From positions 124,001 to 188,000 of the forward strand of contig CAVROX010000005.1 of assembly GCA_963722965.1 (NCBI GenBank): 64,000 nt of DNA, in the 5' to 3' direction. The notes beneath the pieces were generated by a model that worked only from the letters and a program-made list of their open reading frames with translations, was not told where the DNA came from and made no database searches. The DNA comes from DATLSM01 sp963722965. Lineage in GTDB: Bacteria; Actinomycetota; Thermoleophilia; Solirubrobacterales; 70-9. Made by a program: the position numbers and the translations under genes. Of this stretch, positions 1-8,120 are shown in pieces. Within the stretch, counting starts at the first letter, position 1, and each line of letters begins with the position of its first letter.

Positions 1-1143
1 GAATTGGTCGACGCCGATGGCGATCGATACATCGACTGGGTCTGCTCGTGGGGCCCGCTGATCCTCGGCCACGCCCACCCGGCGGTCCTCGCTGCGGTGG
101 TCGAGGCGGCCCGCCGGGGGACCAGTTACGGCGCTGCGACCGCAATCGAGGTCGAGCTGGCGGAGGAGGTAGTCGCCCGCGTCCCCTCGGTCGAGATGCT
201 GCGGATGACGAGCTCCGGCACCGAGGCGGCGATGAGCGCCGTACGCCTCGCCCGCGCTGCCACCGGGCGTGAGCTGATCGTCAAGTTCGCCGGCGCCTAC
301 CACGGGCACTCCGACGGCCTGCTCGCCGCCGCGGGCTCCGGGGTTGCGACACTGGGCATCCCGGCAAGTCCCGGCGTCATCGCCGCCCAGGCAGCCTCGA
401 CCGTGGTTGTTGGCTGGAACGATCGCGCTGGGGTGCAGCGCGCCCTCTCTGAGCACCCCGTCGCCGCGCTGATCGCCGAGCCGATCGCGGCCAACATGGG
501 CGTCGTTGCTCCCGCCGAGGGCTTCCTCGAGTTCCTCCGCGCGGCCACCGTCGATGCCGGGGCACTGCTTATCTTTGACGAGGTGATCACGGGCTTCCGG
601 CTCGCCCGCGGCGGTGCCCAGGAGCTCTACGGCGTCGAACCTGACCTCACGGTTCTCGGCAAGGTCCTCGGCGGCGGCCTTCCGGCCGCCGCCTTCGCTG
701 GCCGGCGGGAGCTGATGGAGCTGCTCGCCCCCGCCGGCAAGGTCTACCAGGCCGGGACACTTTCGGGCAACCCGCTTGCGGTTGCCGCCGGCGTCGCGAC
801 CCTGCGCCAGCTGGATCGCGCCGCCTACGACCGACTGACCCAACTCACCGACCGATTGGCCGCCGGCTTCGCCGAGCTTGCCCGGGAGCGCCCTCTGCAG
901 GTCGCCGCGGTGCCGGGTCTCCTCACGCTCTTTTTCAGCGCCGCGCCGATCGGCGACTTTGCCGCCGCTGAAGCCTGCGATCTTGAGGCCCACGCGCGCT
1001 TCTGCCGCGCAATGCTCGCTCGCGGAATATACCCCCCGCCCTCCCAGTTCGAGGCCTGGTTCATCTCCCTCGCCCACGACGAGGCGGCGATCGAACGCAC
1101 CCTCACCGCCGCCGCGGATTCCATCGAAGAGGCGCTGGGATGA
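1..1143 (+). CDS. hemL: Glutamate-1-semialdehyde 2,1-aminomutase (5' end cut by the window)
   Basis: PLP enzyme that converts glutamate-1-semialdehyde to 5-aminolevulinate, second step of the C5 route to heme. The reading frame is open from base 1 (Glu-Leu-Val-Asp), so the start lies upstream; about 380 of the usual ~430 residues are present and roughly 50 N-terminal residues are missing. Visible family signatures: MTSSGTEAAMSAVRLAR (phosphate-binding loop), AYHGHSDGLL, the Asp of IFDEVITGFR that contacts the PLP ring nitrogen, and the Schiff-base Lys in LGKVLGGGLPAAAF. The stop overlaps the next start as ATGA, so the two genes are probably co-transcribed. hemA, hemC and cobA-hemD lie at the other end of the window (58.6-62.5 kb). 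Confidence 0.96.
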   Translation, partial: ELVDADGDRYIDWVCSWGPLILGHAHPAVLAAVVEAARRGTSYGAATAIEVELAEEVVARVPSVEMLRMTSSGTEAAMSAVRLARAATGRELIVKFAGAYHGHSDGLLAAAGSGVATLGIPASPGVIAAQAASTVVVGWNDRAGVQRALSEHPVAALIAEPIAANMGVVAPAEGFLEFLRAATVDAGALLIFDEVITGFRLARGGAQELYGVEPDLTVLGKVLGGGLPAAAFAGRRELMELLAPAGKVYQAGTLSGNPLAVAAGVATLRQLDRAAYDRLTQLTDRLAAGFAELARERPLQVAAVPGLLTLFFSAAPIGDFAAAEACDLEAHARFCRAMLARGIYPPPSQFEAWFISLAHDEAAIERTLTAAADSIEEALG

Positions 1144-1685
1144 AATTCGGGAACCCTCCACCCACCAACCGCGGGCAAAGGAAGCCCGAAATCGCTGAGG
1201 TGGGGAACGTCCTGATCTCACTCGCAAGGCAGCTGCGGGAGGAGGACACGCCGATCTCGCCCTACGTGCTGGAGCCCAGCGGCGAGCCGACCTTCGGCCT
1301 GCTCGCCGCTGCGGGTCCGGCCGCCGCGTCCGCAGCGGCCGAGTACGCCCTCGTCGTCGAGGCTGTGCGCGAGGGTTACCTGCTCCACTATGGCGAGCCA
1401 CGCTTGCTCGATCGCGGCGACGCTGACCTAGACCTGCTCGCCGGCGACTACCTCTATGCGCTTGGGATCCAGCGGCTATCGCTCCTCGGCAACCCCGCCG
1501 CCGTCCACGAGCTGGCCGACTTGATCAGCCTCTGCGCCCAACTTCACAGCGAAGGCAGGCAGGCCGCTGTTCCGGCGTTGTGGACAGCGTCCGCCAGGGC
1601 GGTCGGGACGGGGCCGAGCGGGGGCCACGAGGCGGCGAAGCTGGCGCTTCGATCAGGCCGACCGCATCGCTCCCGGAGTCAATAG
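1140..1685 (+). CDS. Uncharacterised 181-aa protein, prenyl-synthase-like without the first Asp motif
   Basis: I do not recognise a named family. The start ATG overlaps the hemL stop by four bases. Residues ~100-145 (LLAGDYLYALGIQRLSLLG, then alternating helices) resemble the GDFLFSRSFALLSEAG segment of the polyprenyl diphosphate synthase encoded 3 kb downstream at 4706-5669. Where that enzyme has its first Asp-rich motif (VHDDVLDD), this protein has YLLHYGEP. It could therefore be a non-catalytic relative or partner subunit of an isoprenyl synthase; this is inference from eye alignment. The location between hemL and the Rieske gene, in the same direction as the quinone genes, fits that idea. 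The last ~35 residues are Arg/Gly/Ser rich and low complexity, and may not be conserved. Confidence 0.7.
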   Translation: MKFGNPPPTNRGQRKPEIAEVGNVLISLARQLREEDTPISPYVLEPSGEPTFGLLAAAGPAAASAAAEYALVVEAVREGYLLHYGEPRLLDRGDADLDLLAGDYLYALGIQRLSLLGNPAAVHELADLISLCAQLHSEGRQAAVPALWTASARAVGTGPSGGHEAAKLALRSGRPHRSRSQ

Positions 1686-1707
1686 ACTGAACGGCTCCAG
1701 AAGCGCA

Positions 1708-2388
1708 GTGGCTGACGACGCGGACAAGAGGAACGGGACCGAAGAGGCTCCCCAGGGGGAGCGGGCACAGCCCGCCCCGCCGGGCTACTTCGAGGGCGAG
1801 TCGATGACCCGACGCCGCGCCTTCACGATCGCCGCCCAGGGCGTCGGTGGGGTCGCCGGACTGGCGATCGTCCTTCCTGCGGTCGGCTTTGCCATCGCCC
1901 CGATCTTCGAACGTGGCAAGGAGCACTGGGAGGCGGTTGGCCCGGTGAGCAATTTCGTCGAAGACACTTACCGGCAGGTCATCTTCACCGAAACCGAGGG
2001 AATCGGTGAGATCGGCAAGGCCACCGCGTACGTGCGCAAGGGATCCCCGGAACTGGGCGAGAACGCCAGGGAACTGATCGCTCTCTCCAATCGCTGCGCG
2101 CATCTCGGCTGTCCGGTTCGCTTCGTTGAAGCGGCGGGCAACTTCATCTGCCCCTGCCACGGTGGCGTCTATGACTTCCAGGGCAAGCGAATCGGGGGCC
2201 CGCCGGTGCGTCCCCTCGACCATTTCCAGACGCGCATTCGCAGGGGCCAGGTTGAGCTCGGTCCACGCTACAGCGTCACCAACCAACTCGAACCCGTGCG
2301 CGCGCGCGACCCAGGCGAGTTCACCGGCGGCATCTGGGAATACCTCTACCCGCCCCGCCCGTCCACCTTTCCACCACCGTCGCACTAG
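1708..2388 (+). CDS. qcrA: Rieske iron-sulfur subunit of menaquinol:cytochrome c reductase
   Basis: GTG start, 226 residues. Carries the [2Fe-2S] cluster that takes the first electron from menaquinol in the bc-type complex. The two cluster-binding boxes are visible: CAHLGCPV (~residue 131) and CPCHGGVYD (~residue 148), each with one Cys and one His ligand and an extra Cys for the stabilising disulfide. A twin-arginine-like stretch (MTRRRAFTIAAQGVGG, ~residue 32) precedes one hydrophobic segment, so the protein is probably anchored in the membrane and exported by Tat; tatA and tatC lie 4 kb downstream. It is followed 12 bp later by the cytochrome b gene. Confidence 0.95.
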   Translation: MADDADKRNGTEEAPQGERAQPAPPGYFEGESMTRRRAFTIAAQGVGGVAGLAIVLPAVGFAIAPIFERGKEHWEAVGPVSNFVEDTYRQVIFTETEGIGEIGKATAYVRKGSPELGENARELIALSNRCAHLGCPVRFVEAAGNFICPCHGGVYDFQGKRIGGPPVRPLDHFQTRIRRGQVELGPRYSVTNQLEPVRARDPGEFTGGIWEYLYPPRPSTFPPPSH

Positions 2389-2400
2389 GCCACGGCCAAG

Positions 2401-3291
2401 ATGAAGATTCCCGACGCGATCGTTCCCGCCCCGCTTCGCAAACCGGCCAAGCCCGGGGCGGGGGGCAACGGCAAGGGCCAGGCACCGACCGACCTCAAGA
2501 CCGCCCCGCCCCAGCGCCCGTCACACGGCGAGCGGGTCAGCGGCCAGGCCAAAGAGGCTCCCGCCGAGGTGCTTGCCTGGGTCGACCAGCGCACCGGCGC
2601 CAGCGGTTTCCTCACCGGGCTGCTTTATCGCAAGGTCCCGAAGGGCACGAACTGGTATTACACGCTCGGCTCGGCGACCCTCTTTGCCTTCATCGTTCAG
2701 GCCGTCACCGGCGTCTTCTTGGCGATGTTCTACACGCCCTCGGCGACGCAGGCCTACGCCTCCATTTCCCACATCAACAACGACGTGTTCCTCGGCCAGT
2801 TCGTGCACGGGATGCACAAGTGGGGAGCCAGCGTGATGGTCATCCTCGTCTTCTTGCACATGGGACGGACCTTCTTTTTCGGCGCCTACAAGTACCCCCG
2901 CGAGCTGAACTGGGTGATCGGCGTGGTGCTTTTGATCCTGACCATGACGATGGCCTTCACCGGCTACTTGCTGCCCTTCGATCAGCGCTCCTATTGGGCT
3001 TCGATCGTCGGGATCAACATCAACGGCACGGCCCCGATCCTCGGCCCATACCTCAGCGACTTCCTTCGCGCCGGTCCCGAGTTCGGGGCGACGACGCTGG
3101 CGCGTTTTTACTCGATCCACATGCTGTTGCTCCCAGGCGCGGTCATCGCCCTGATCGGTGCCCATCTATATCTGGTGGTCAAGCTGGGCACCACCGCACC
3201 TCCTTGGGTGCGGGCCGAGAAGCCGAAGGTCGCGATTCCGGCTACCCAGCTTGATGCAGGTGTGGAGGGCAACGGAGCCTCGCCGAGCTGA
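2401..3291 (+). CDS. qcrB: Cytochrome b6-type subunit of the bc complex
   Basis: 296-residue N-terminal cytochrome b (four-helix, b6-like), binding two hemes b and forming the quinol sites. The first ~60 residues are hydrophilic and Pro/Gly rich, an extension not usual in Bacillus QcrB. The transmembrane part starts at about residue 85. Heme-ligand His pairs are visible in FVHGMHKWGASVM and VFLHMGRTF (first member of each pair) and in YSIHMLLLPG and IGAHLYLVVK (second members). FTGYLLPFDQRSYWA is the conserved Qo-region signature. The C-terminal half of a full cytochrome b is not in this gene but in the following one, so the complex has the split architecture of Bacillus and cytochrome b6f. 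Confidence 0.95.
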   Translation: MKIPDAIVPAPLRKPAKPGAGGNGKGQAPTDLKTAPPQRPSHGERVSGQAKEAPAEVLAWVDQRTGASGFLTGLLYRKVPKGTNWYYTLGSATLFAFIVQAVTGVFLAMFYTPSATQAYASISHINNDVFLGQFVHGMHKWGASVMVILVFLHMGRTFFFGAYKYPRELNWVIGVVLLILTMTMAFTGYLLPFDQRSYWASIVGININGTAPILGPYLSDFLRAGPEFGATTLARFYSIHMLLLPGAVIALIGAHLYLVVKLGTTAPPWVRAEKPKVAIPATQLDAGVEGNGASPS

Positions 3292-3295
3292 CCCG

Positions 3296-3997
3296 ATGAA
3301 GCCGCGCGACAAGCAGAAATATCTCGAGGAATACGAGCTGCTGAAGAAGAAGGGCAAGCCCTTCTTCCCCTACGCGGTGTTGAAGGACTCGACGATGGCG
3401 CTGATCGTCGTCGCCGTGATCATGGCGATGTCGCTGATCCTCGGAGCCCAGCAGGGGCCGAAGGCGAACCCGACGACGACGACCTACGTTCCGCGGCCGG
3501 AGTGGTACTTCTTCTTCCTCTTCGAGCTGCTGCGGATCATCAAAGGTCCAGACCTGGTTCCGATCGCGACGATCGGCATCCCGACCGTCTGCATGGTGCT
3601 GCTGCTCCTGCTGCCCTTCTATGACCGCGGCCCCGAGCGCCGCCCCGAGCGCCGCCCGATCGCCCTCTCCGCCGGCGTGATGACCATCCTCGCGATGGCC
3701 TACCTCACCTACTCCGGGGCCGTCGCCGGCGCGCCGACGGAAATCAGCCTGAAGGTCGCACCCCAATACGAAGCGGGAAAAGAGGTAGTTGCCGGCCAGG
3801 GCTGCCTTGCCTGCCACCGGCTGGGCGAAGACGGAAATAAAGGCCCGGGACCCGAACTGACCCACATCGGCGCTCGGATTCCCCGCGCGGCGATCATTCG
3901 CTCGCTGGAAATCGGCCCGGGTATCATGCCCTCCTTCCGCGATCTGCCGCCGAAGAAGCTCAACGAGCTAGCTGACTTCCTCTCCTCACTCAACTAA
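3296..3997 (+). CDS. qcrC: Subunit IV-cytochrome c fusion of the bc complex
   Basis: 233 residues from the ATG at 3296, four bases after the qcrB stop; the frame is open further upstream but that part overlaps qcrB. The N-terminal two thirds has three hydrophobic segments like subunit IV/PetD, with the Qo-site PEWY motif in RPEWYFFFLFELLR. The C-terminal third is a class I cytochrome c: CLACH (~residue 172) is the CxxCH heme attachment site and GIMPSFRDLP supplies the Met ligand. This subunit IV-cytochrome c fusion is the Bacillus QcrC arrangement, so electrons probably pass from the Rieske centre to a covalently attached cytochrome c. It needs the Ccm system encoded at 62.4-64 kb. Confidence 0.95.
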   Translation: MKPRDKQKYLEEYELLKKKGKPFFPYAVLKDSTMALIVVAVIMAMSLILGAQQGPKANPTTTTYVPRPEWYFFFLFELLRIIKGPDLVPIATIGIPTVCMVLLLLLPFYDRGPERRPERRPIALSAGVMTILAMAYLTYSGAVAGAPTEISLKVAPQYEAGKEVVAGQGCLACHRLGEDGNKGPGPELTHIGARIPRAAIIRSLEIGPGIMPSFRDLPPKKLNELADFLSSLN

Positions 3998-4040
3998 GCC
4001 ATCCCGGGACTCCGCCCAGTTCGCGGAGCAGGTCAACCGC

Positions 4041-4709
4041 ATGTTCGATCGGGTCGCGGCCCGCTATGACGTGCTGAACTCGGTGATGACGGCGGGGCTA
4101 CACCATCGGTGGCGTGAGCGCGCCGCAGACCGCACCGAGCTGGCGCCCGGGGAGACCGTCCTTGACGTTTGCTGTGGCACCGGAGACATGGCGCTGGAGT
4201 TGGCCCGCCGAGTGGCGCCGGATGGCCGCGTGGTTGGCTGTGATTTCTCTGAGCCGATGCTCGACCTGGCTCGCGAGAAGGCCGCTGCGCTCGGCGAGGC
4301 GGGTGTCCGCTTTGAGTGGGCCGACGCGCTCGAGCTCCCCTACGACGCCGGTCGCTTTGACGCGGTGACGATCGGGTTCGGCGCCCGTAACCTCGCGGAT
4401 CTCGACCGCGGTTTGCTCGAGATGGCCCGCGTGCTGCGCTCGGGAGGGAGGCTCGTGATCCTCGAGATCACCCAGCCCCGCCGCCCGCCGCTCTCGACTT
4501 TTTACTCGCTTTGGTTTGACCGCCTCGTTCCCGTTCTCGGCAATATCTCCGGCGATCGGGAGGCCTATGCCTACCTCCCCGAATCCGTCCGCAGCTTTCC
4601 CGGGCCCCGCGCCCTGGCGGCGAAGATGGACGCCGTCGGGCTGGAAGGTATCCGCGGTACGGTCCTTGCTGGCGGGATCATTGCCATCCACAGCGGCGTC
4701 CGCGCGTGA
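4041..4709 (+). CDS. menG: Demethylmenaquinone methyltransferase
   Basis: 222-residue UbiE/MenG-family SAM methyltransferase, catalysing the last step of menaquinone synthesis. MFDRVAARYDVLNSVMTAGL is the family's N-terminal signature; VLDVCCGTGDMALELA is motif I (SAM binding); ITIGFGARNL-type sequence (VTIGFGARNLADLDRG) and GGRLVILEITQP follow in the expected places. The ATG at 4041 gives a slightly short N-terminus. The frame is open upstream (FAEQVNR before the Met) but I see no better start. It lies 43 bp after qcrC and its stop overlaps the GTG of the prenyl synthase gene, so quinone synthesis and quinone use appear to be transcribed together. ubiE is the older symbol. Confidence 0.94.
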   Translation: MFDRVAARYDVLNSVMTAGLHHRWRERAADRTELAPGETVLDVCCGTGDMALELARRVAPDGRVVGCDFSEPMLDLAREKAAALGEAGVRFEWADALELPYDAGRFDAVTIGFGARNLADLDRGLLEMARVLRSGGRLVILEITQPRRPPLSTFYSLWFDRLVPVLGNISGDREAYAYLPESVRSFPGPRALAAKMDAVGLEGIRGTVLAGGIIAIHSGVRA

Positions 4710-5669
4710 CCCGTCCCTCGGCCGTACCGCCGCCGGTGACGGCGGTCCTCGACGCCTCCAGCCGGTGGCTGCCGACCCGGCTTGGCGAGGTGGAGGATGC
4801 GTTGCGAGCGGCCAGCGCCGGCCACGGCGATCTGCTCAGCGAGGTCTCGAGTACGACGCTGGCCGCAGGCGGTAAGCGCCTGCGGCCGCTGCTCGTGTTG
4901 CTCTGCGCCGGGGAGGGTGGGGGAGACCGCGGTCCGCGCAGCGACCGCGGTCGAGCTGATTCACATGGCGACCCTCGTTCACGACGACGTCCTTGACGAT
5001 GCGCCCCTGCGGCGGGGCCAGCCGACGGTCGTCGTGACCGCTGGCCGAGATCGGGCGATCGCCACCGGCGACTTCCTCTTCTCCAGGTCATTCGCACTGC
5101 TCTCCGAGGCGGGAGACGGGCGCGCAGTTGCGCTGCTCAGCGAGGCCTCCGTCGCCCTCGCCCGGGGGGAGTTGGCCCAGCGCCACGACGCCTTTGACGT
5201 CGGGATCTCAGCGGAGCGCTACATGGCGCGCTGTCGGCTGAAGACGGGGAAGCTCTTCTCATGTGCCTGCCTGATGGGCCGAGACGAGGAGGCGCTCGAG
5301 GTATTCGGGGAGGAGGTCGGGCTTGCCTTCCAGCTGCTCGACGATGTACTCGACGTCGCCGGCCCGCCGGAGAGAACCGGCAAGGCGCGCGGAACCGACC
5401 TGCTTGACGGCACCGTCACCCTGCCGCTGATCGCCGCCGCCGCGATCGACCCGGAGATCCGCTCCATCAATCTGCACGAGCTGGATGCGGAGGCCGCGGA
5501 GGCCCTCTGTGACCGAATCGCTTCCACCGGCGCCCTCGAGGAGGTTCGCGCCGCGGCGATCGAGATGATCACCGCGGCCAAGGACCGACTCCCGGCGGCG
5601 GCTTTTGGCCCCGAACAGCGCCACCTCCTGGAACTGGTCGCCGACGGCGTGGTCCAGCGTTACAGCTGA
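4706..5669 (+). CDS. Polyprenyl (heptaprenyl/octaprenyl-type) diphosphate synthase, one apparent frameshift
   Basis: Trans-isoprenyl diphosphate synthase, presumably making the menaquinone side chain. The GTG at 4706 overlaps the menG stop. Residues from LAAGGKRLRPLLVLLCAG are read in one frame to about 4910; the continuation with the first Asp-rich motif (LVHDDVLDDAPLRRG) is in the next frame, as is the second motif (FQLLDDVLDVAGPPERTGK). One extra base within the G-rich stretch 4905-4928 explains this. Joined length is about 320 residues, normal for the family. Because both catalytic motifs and the C-terminus are intact, I think it is a working gene with a sequence error. The exact chain length cannot be read from the sequence. 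The 3' end overlaps the convergent zinc-ribbon gene by 10 bp. Confidence 0.88.
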
Positions 5670-5995
5670 AAGTCGTCAGCCGTGATCAGATCGGTTTCCA
5701 GCGCGGTGACGAAGGCGGCCACCATCTGCGCCATGTTCTCGCGCTCCAGAACACGCAGGTCCTCCGCGAGCTCTTGGGTGCCGATGTCAAGCTGCTCGTC
5801 GAAGTCGTCGATCTCGCGCTCGCCGTGAACGGCGCTGGTGGTCCACTCGCAGTCGGGACAGCGCCGCCAGACACGCCAGTGGAAGCGGTCCTCGGTCTGC
5901 TCCCAGCAGGTCGGCTGGACCAGGCGCGAGCCGCATCGCGGGCAGACATGGAGCCCGATGGCTGTTTTCGTCTGGCTGTGAGCGGCGTCTCTCAT
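5660..5995 (-). CDS. Small zinc-ribbon protein
   Basis: 111 residues from the ATG at 5995 (start chosen because the upstream extension to 6154 looks like non-coding sequence). Two CxxC knuckles are visible: CPRCGSRL at ~residue 17 and RRCPDCEWTT at ~residue 44, consistent with one zinc ribbon. The second half is acidic and helical (EREIDDFDEQLDIGTQELAEDL). No enzymatic motif is visible. It may be a nucleic-acid- or protein-binding adaptor, but I do not know its function. It converges on the polyprenyl synthase gene. Confidence 0.75.
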   Translation of the reverse strand: MRDAAHSQTKTAIGLHVCPRCGSRLVQPTCWEQTEDRFHWRVWRRCPDCEWTTSAVHGEREIDDFDEQLDIGTQELAEDLRVLERENMAQMVAAFVTALETDLITADDFQL

Positions 5996-6132
5996 TCCCT
6001 GCACTATCGAACCCGGCAGCGGGGCGCTTGATCCGCACTTTTCCGCGACTGGGCGACAAAATCCAATTACCGGGTAGTGGCGAGGTCGGTAAACGCTGAT
6101 CGATCGCCCCGGTGCAGCGTTACCATGGGTCG

Positions 6133-6372
6133 ATGCTGGGAAACATCGGCCCACTGAAGATCCTCGTCGTCTTGGTCTTTGCGCTCATCATCTTCGGCCC
6201 AAAGCGCCTGCCGGAGCTGGGTAACAGCCTCGGGCGCGGGATTCGCGAGGTCCGAGACGCCCTCAGCGGCGAGGGGGCCGGTGAGGCCAAACGACTGGAG
6301 AGCCAAAGCACTACGGCGAGCGCCCCCGAGGAGCAGCCCGAACGCGAGGTAATCTCCGGCAAGCGGGCCTGA
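6133..6372 (+). CDS. tatA: Sec-independent translocase subunit TatA
   Basis: 79 residues from the ATG at 6133. A GTG at 6112 would add seven residues, but the Met-Leu-Gly-Asn start fits the family better. Single N-terminal transmembrane helix (IGPLKILVVLVFALIIFG) followed by the hinge FGPKRLPELG and an amphipathic helix (NSLGRGIREVRDAL), the TatA/E architecture. It forms the oligomeric pore element for export of folded proteins. Followed by tatC 11 bp downstream. The Rieske subunit at 1708 is a likely substrate. Confidence 0.94.
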   Translation: MLGNIGPLKILVVLVFALIIFGPKRLPELGNSLGRGIREVRDALSGEGAGEAKRLESQSTTASAPEEQPEREVISGKRA

Positions 6373-6383
6373 GGACCGCCTCG

Positions 6384-7157
6384 ATGCCCCGCCGCGTGAG
6401 AGCGGTCTCTCACGAGGATCGCCTCACCCTCGTCGAGCATCTCGATGAGCTCCGCAGCCGGCTGATCGTCGCGCTGGCGATTTTCGCCGTCGCCCTGGTG
6501 CTCTGTTTCTGGCAGAACCACATGCTGCTGCAGATCGCCTCGGGACCGCTTCCCGCCAATCACAAGAAGCTGCTCACCTTCGGAGTAACGGAGCCGTTCA
6601 CGACGACCCTCACGGTCGCAGCCTACGGAGCGATCGTCCTCTCACTGCCGTTCGTCCTCTATGAGATCTATGCGTATGTCCTGCCCGCCTTCAGCCAGGC
6701 TGAGCGCCGGCTGATCCTGCCGATCCTCCTGCTCGCGCCGTTGCTCTTCCTCACCGGCGTCGGTTTTGCCTACTTCGCCGTGATGCCGGCTGCCGTCCAT
6801 TTCCTGCTCGGCTTCAACAGCAGCCAGTTCAACGTCCAGGTCCGCGCCAGCGATTACTACAGCTTCTTCTCGATGATGATGCTGGCCTGCGGCCTAGTCT
6901 TCGAGTTGCCGCTGGCGATCGTAGCCGTGACCCGGCTCGGCATCGTCAGGGTCGAGCAGCTCAGCGCCAACCGGCGCTACGCCTACCTCGTGATCTCGAT
7001 CATCGCCGCCGCCCTGCCGGGGGTCGACCCGATCACGATGATCATCGAGATGGTCCCGCTCCTCGTGCTCTACGAGTTGAGTATCTTGCTCGCTCGGGCC
7101 TTCGGCCGGCCACGCGGAGCCGGGGGCATTGTTGAGCCCTCAACTCAGGAGCGGTAG
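6384..7157 (+). CDS. tatC: Sec-independent translocase subunit TatC
   Basis: 257 residues, six predicted transmembrane helices. Recognises the twin-arginine signal. The N-terminal signature LVEHLDELRSRLIVAL is the conserved cytoplasmic element involved in signal-peptide recognition. PFVLYEIYAYVLPAFSQAER is the conserved first loop and helix region, and SDYYSFFSMMMLACGLVFELP matches the helix-4 region. Adjacent tatA makes a minimal TatAC system; no tatB is visible nearby. Confidence 0.96.
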   Translation: MPRRVRAVSHEDRLTLVEHLDELRSRLIVALAIFAVALVLCFWQNHMLLQIASGPLPANHKKLLTFGVTEPFTTTLTVAAYGAIVLSLPFVLYEIYAYVLPAFSQAERRLILPILLLAPLLFLTGVGFAYFAVMPAAVHFLLGFNSSQFNVQVRASDYYSFFSMMMLACGLVFELPLAIVAVTRLGIVRVEQLSANRRYAYLVISIIAAALPGVDPITMIIEMVPLLVLYELSILLARAFGRPRGAGGIVEPSTQER

Positions 7158-7164
7158 GCGGCTG

Positions 7165-7971
7165 ATGGCAGCGAGTGGCGAGCGGAGGATGGTCTTTGAC
7201 ATCCGTGGGCGGCGCAAACACGTCGTCCGTGTTGTCTACGCGATCCTGGCGCTGCTGATGGGCGCCAGCCTCTTCCTCGTCGTCGGGCCGGTCAACATCG
7301 GCAGCCTGCTCGGCTCCAACACCGCGACCACCAACGCCGCGAGCATCTACGAAGAAGAGGCGACGAGGGCCGAAAGGAAGCTGCGGAAGAACCCGCAGGA
7401 CGTGAGCCTGCTGCTGGCGCTAACCCGAGACCGGATCAGCGCCGGCAACGCGCTGTCGGCGGTCGACCCCAAGACCGGCCAGCCGACGGTAACTCCCGCC
7501 GCCCGCGAGCAGCTCGAAAAGGCGAGCGAAGCGTGGAGCCGGTACCTGAAGCAGGCCGGCAAGCAACCAAGCCCCTCCACTGCCCAGCTCGCGGCTTCAG
7601 CCCTGTTCAGGCTTGCCGAATCCTCATCTTCGGGGGCCGAAGCGGAGGCAAACCTGAAGGCTGCCGCCCAGACTCAGCAGATCGTCGCCGAAGCTCAGCC
7701 CACTCTCGGTTCAGTCAGTACGTTGGCCGAGTATCAGTTGTTCGCATTCGACTTCCCGGGTGCCGAAAAGACCGGAAAGCAAGCACGATCGCTCGCCACA
7801 TCCAAGGCGCAGAAGTCGCAGCTGCAGACGGAGCTCAAACAAGTCCGCAGCCGAGCGAAGGCCTTTCAGAAACAGGTGAAGGAAGAGGCCAAAGAAGCAA
7901 AGGGCAAAGGCAAGGAAGCGCTGAAAAACCCGCTCGGCGGCCTCTCGAGTGAAGGCTCGACGCTTCCGTAG
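7165..7971 (+). CDS. Membrane-anchored helical (TPR-like) protein
   Basis: I do not recognise a named family. About 268 residues if the ATG at 7165 is used (a purine-rich CAGGAG lies 13 bp upstream); another ATG at 7189 is possible. One transmembrane segment near the N-terminus (VVYAILALLMGASLFLVVG) is followed by a long helical region with repeats of the kind seen in degenerate TPRs (ASIYEEEATRAERKLRKNP; LAEYQLFAFDFPGAEKTG). The tail is Lys/Glu rich. It starts seven bases after tatC and is probably co-transcribed. Possibly an envelope scaffold; no function assigned. Confidence 0.8.
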   Translation: MAASGERRMVFDIRGRRKHVVRVVYAILALLMGASLFLVVGPVNIGSLLGSNTATTNAASIYEEEATRAERKLRKNPQDVSLLLALTRDRISAGNALSAVDPKTGQPTVTPAAREQLEKASEAWSRYLKQAGKQPSPSTAQLAASALFRLAESSSSGAEAEANLKAAAQTQQIVAEAQPTLGSVSTLAEYQLFAFDFPGAEKTGKQARSLATSKAQKSQLQTELKQVRSRAKAFQKQVKEEAKEAKGKGKEALKNPLGGLSSEGSTLP

Positions 7972-8028
7972 CCGCAGGCGCGGGCAAGCCGCGGTCAAGA
8001 AGTCAGGCAGTCCTCGCTGGCCGCAGTT

Positions 8029-8099
8029 GATGGGCAGAACTTTCAGTGGATGAACCAGGGTGAAAGTACACCCCTTAGGGAAGGCTTTCGGCCATTAGG
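8029..8099 (+). repeat. Copy A of a degenerate ~70-bp dispersed repeat
   Basis: Begins GATGGGCAGAAC, continues CAGTGGATGAACCAGGG and ends with a TTCGGCCATTAGG-like tail. The same order of blocks is found at 9858-9925 and 11101-11171, on the same strand. This is the most diverged copy: the tail is in a different frame from the other two. It lies in the 150-bp gap between the TPR-like gene and the DUF6159-like gene. Confidence 0.55.
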
Positions 8100-8120
8100 T
8101 CTGCGGGCTACTCAACCGAT

